Part shown: piece by piece, positions 5,405 through 5,793 of the stretch
Numbering within the stretch: position 1 is the stretch's first letter
How the letters are laid out: each line of letters starts with the position of its first letter
DNA from: Desulfovibrio sp.
GTDB lineage: Bacteria > Desulfobacterota > Desulfovibrionia > Desulfovibrionales > Desulfovibrionaceae
Direction of reading: 5' to 3'
NCBI GenBank assembly: GCA_028708195.1
Contig: JAQVZK010000160.1
Coordinates: 1 to 5,793, forward strand
Length of the DNA: 5,793 bases
The notes under the pieces: model-generated
The model's input: the letters and a program-made list of their open reading frames with translations, nothing else
The model's database searches: none
Told to the model about the DNA's origin: nothing
Made by a program: the position numbers and the translations under genes

Positions 5405-5677
5405 GTGAATCAGGATGCTATAAACCTTACCGTTCTTGGCTTGAGCATAGCTTTCAAGCCCGGTGCCGATATGGACCGTGTGTATGAAGCCGTGCGGCTT
5501 GTAGAAGAACGGTTTGCTGACCAGAAGCTGAGGTTCCACGGTGGGCAGACCAAGGATATTCTGCTGACCTTTATGGCCCTTGGACTGGCGGATGATTTGT
5601 TGCAATCACAGAAAGAGCAGGCTGACGCGCATGAACGCGTCGGGGCCCTGCTTTCGAAGATAGAGGGATCTGTTTAG
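5405..5677 (+). CDS. zapA: cell division protein ZapA
   Basis: This 90-residue cytoplasmic protein fits the ZapA family. ZapA binds FtsZ, cross-links its filaments and stabilises the Z-ring. The N-terminal strand region INLTVLGLSIAFKPGADMDR (6-25) matches the family's beta-hairpin head (a short strand, then G-x-S/x and a second strand leading to a DxxR helix start). It is followed by a helix with VYEAVRLVEERFAD (26-39) and a second long helix with DILLTFMALGLADDLLQSQKEQ (51-72) that would form the antiparallel coiled coil of the tetramer. The start is GTG at 5405, six bases after the previous stop, with a weak GTAGG overlapping that stop; translational coupling to the coiled-coil gene is likely. 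A 6S-like RNA follows within a few bases of the stop, the same order as zapA-ssrS in E. coli, which strengthens both calls. Confidence 0.88.
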   Translation: MNQDAINLTVLGLSIAFKPGADMDRVYEAVRLVEERFADQKLRFHGGQTKDILLTFMALGLADDLLQSQKEQADAHERVGALLSKIEGSV

Positions 5678-5680
5678 ATT
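5652..5680 (+). promoter_or_regulatory. possible promoter for the 6S RNA within the end of zapA
   Basis: TTTCGA (5652-5657), 17 bases, TAGATT (5675-5680) would start transcription near 5686, close to the expected 5' end of the RNA. The -35 match is poor, so the RNA may also be processed from the zapA transcript. Confidence 0.25.
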
Positions 5681-5683
5681 CCT

Positions 5684-5793
5684 CATGCGCTTCCCTGGGG
5701 AGCGCGTGATTTATGCCTCGGTGCTAACCTGACAAGAATATAAAAGGAAGCCGTCACTGTTCTTTGTGTGCAAGCCCGGCCACGACCGGGAAG
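5684..5793 (+). ncRNA. ssrS: 6S RNA, 5' half (runs off the right edge)
   Basis: 6S RNA mimics an open promoter and binds the sigma70 RNA polymerase holoenzyme, lowering transcription in stationary phase. The segment starts just after zapA, as in E. coli. Comparing from memory with E. coli 6S, CCTCGGTGCTAACCTGACAAGAAT (about 5716-5739) corresponds to the segment ending ACAAGAAU on the 5' side of the central bubble. Near the edge, CCCGG (5775-5779), CCACGA and CCGGG (5786-5790), followed by AAG, match the apical hairpin CUCGG-loop-CCGAG-AAG in place and form. The distance from the presumed 5' end to that hairpin (about 105 bases) also fits. The 3' half, including the pRNA template strand, is outside the window. 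The exact 5' end is not determined. The alternative, an unrelated zapA 3' region, seems unlikely. Confidence 0.78.

Noticed and set aside
1..5793. Mobile element, CRISPR array, tRNA or toxin-antitoxin pair
   Set aside because: I saw no transposase or integrase motif, no regularly spaced repeats and no tRNA-like T-loop with acceptor stem. The coiled-coil/zapA pair fits division genes better than a toxin-antitoxin pair.

Overview
The window holds five complete protein genes on the + strand that I can identify or describe, one coiled-coil gene among them, plus the 5' part of an unrecognised membrane-protein gene on the - strand and what looks like the first half of 6S RNA at the right edge. Base composition is moderately GC-rich (estimated by eye). 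The proteins are Gram-negative-like, and the order zapA then 6S RNA is typical of proteobacteria in the broad sense. My best guess is a Desulfovibrio-like member of the Desulfobacterota. That guess rests on general impression and codon use, not on a marker gene.

Layout. Positions 1-883 (- strand, running off the left edge) encode at least 294 residues of a polytopic membrane protein with about six membrane segments and no family I can name. Positions 884-1146 form a divergent control region. It has a good sigma70-type promoter in each direction, and a short inverted repeat lies over the -10 box and predicted start point of the rightward one. Rightward follow mntP (manganese efflux pump, 1147-1728) and an OsmC/YhfA-type thiol protein (1803-2213), 74 bases apart with no terminator between them. 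They plausibly form a metal and oxidative-stress unit. A perfect 24-bp palindrome sits inside the osmC-like gene. Two hairpins without U-tracts (2213-2231 and 2252-2291) separate it from a GT2-family glycosyltransferase (2323-3444). This is followed by glmU (3539-4894), the bifunctional enzyme that makes UDP-GlcNAc for peptidoglycan and lipopolysaccharide.

Positions 4895-5152 are non-coding. They contain minor hairpins and a very strong, symmetric 20-bp-stem terminator (5049-5100). Next come a small coiled-coil protein (5153-5398, ZapB-like in character) and zapA (5405-5677), a probable two-gene cell-division unit. Immediately after the zapA stop, the sequence has several hallmarks of 6S RNA (about 5684 to the window end): an ACAAGAAT segment, and an apical CCCGG/CCGGG hairpin followed by AAG.

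No mobile element, CRISPR array or tRNA is visible, and I see no clearly new multi-gene system. The points most worth a second look are the 24-bp palindrome in the osmC-like gene, the operator-like repeat at the mntP promoter (with no yybP-ykoY riboswitch seen), the unassigned membrane protein, the start of the coiled-coil gene, and a strong local hairpin at the 5' end of the 6S RNA.
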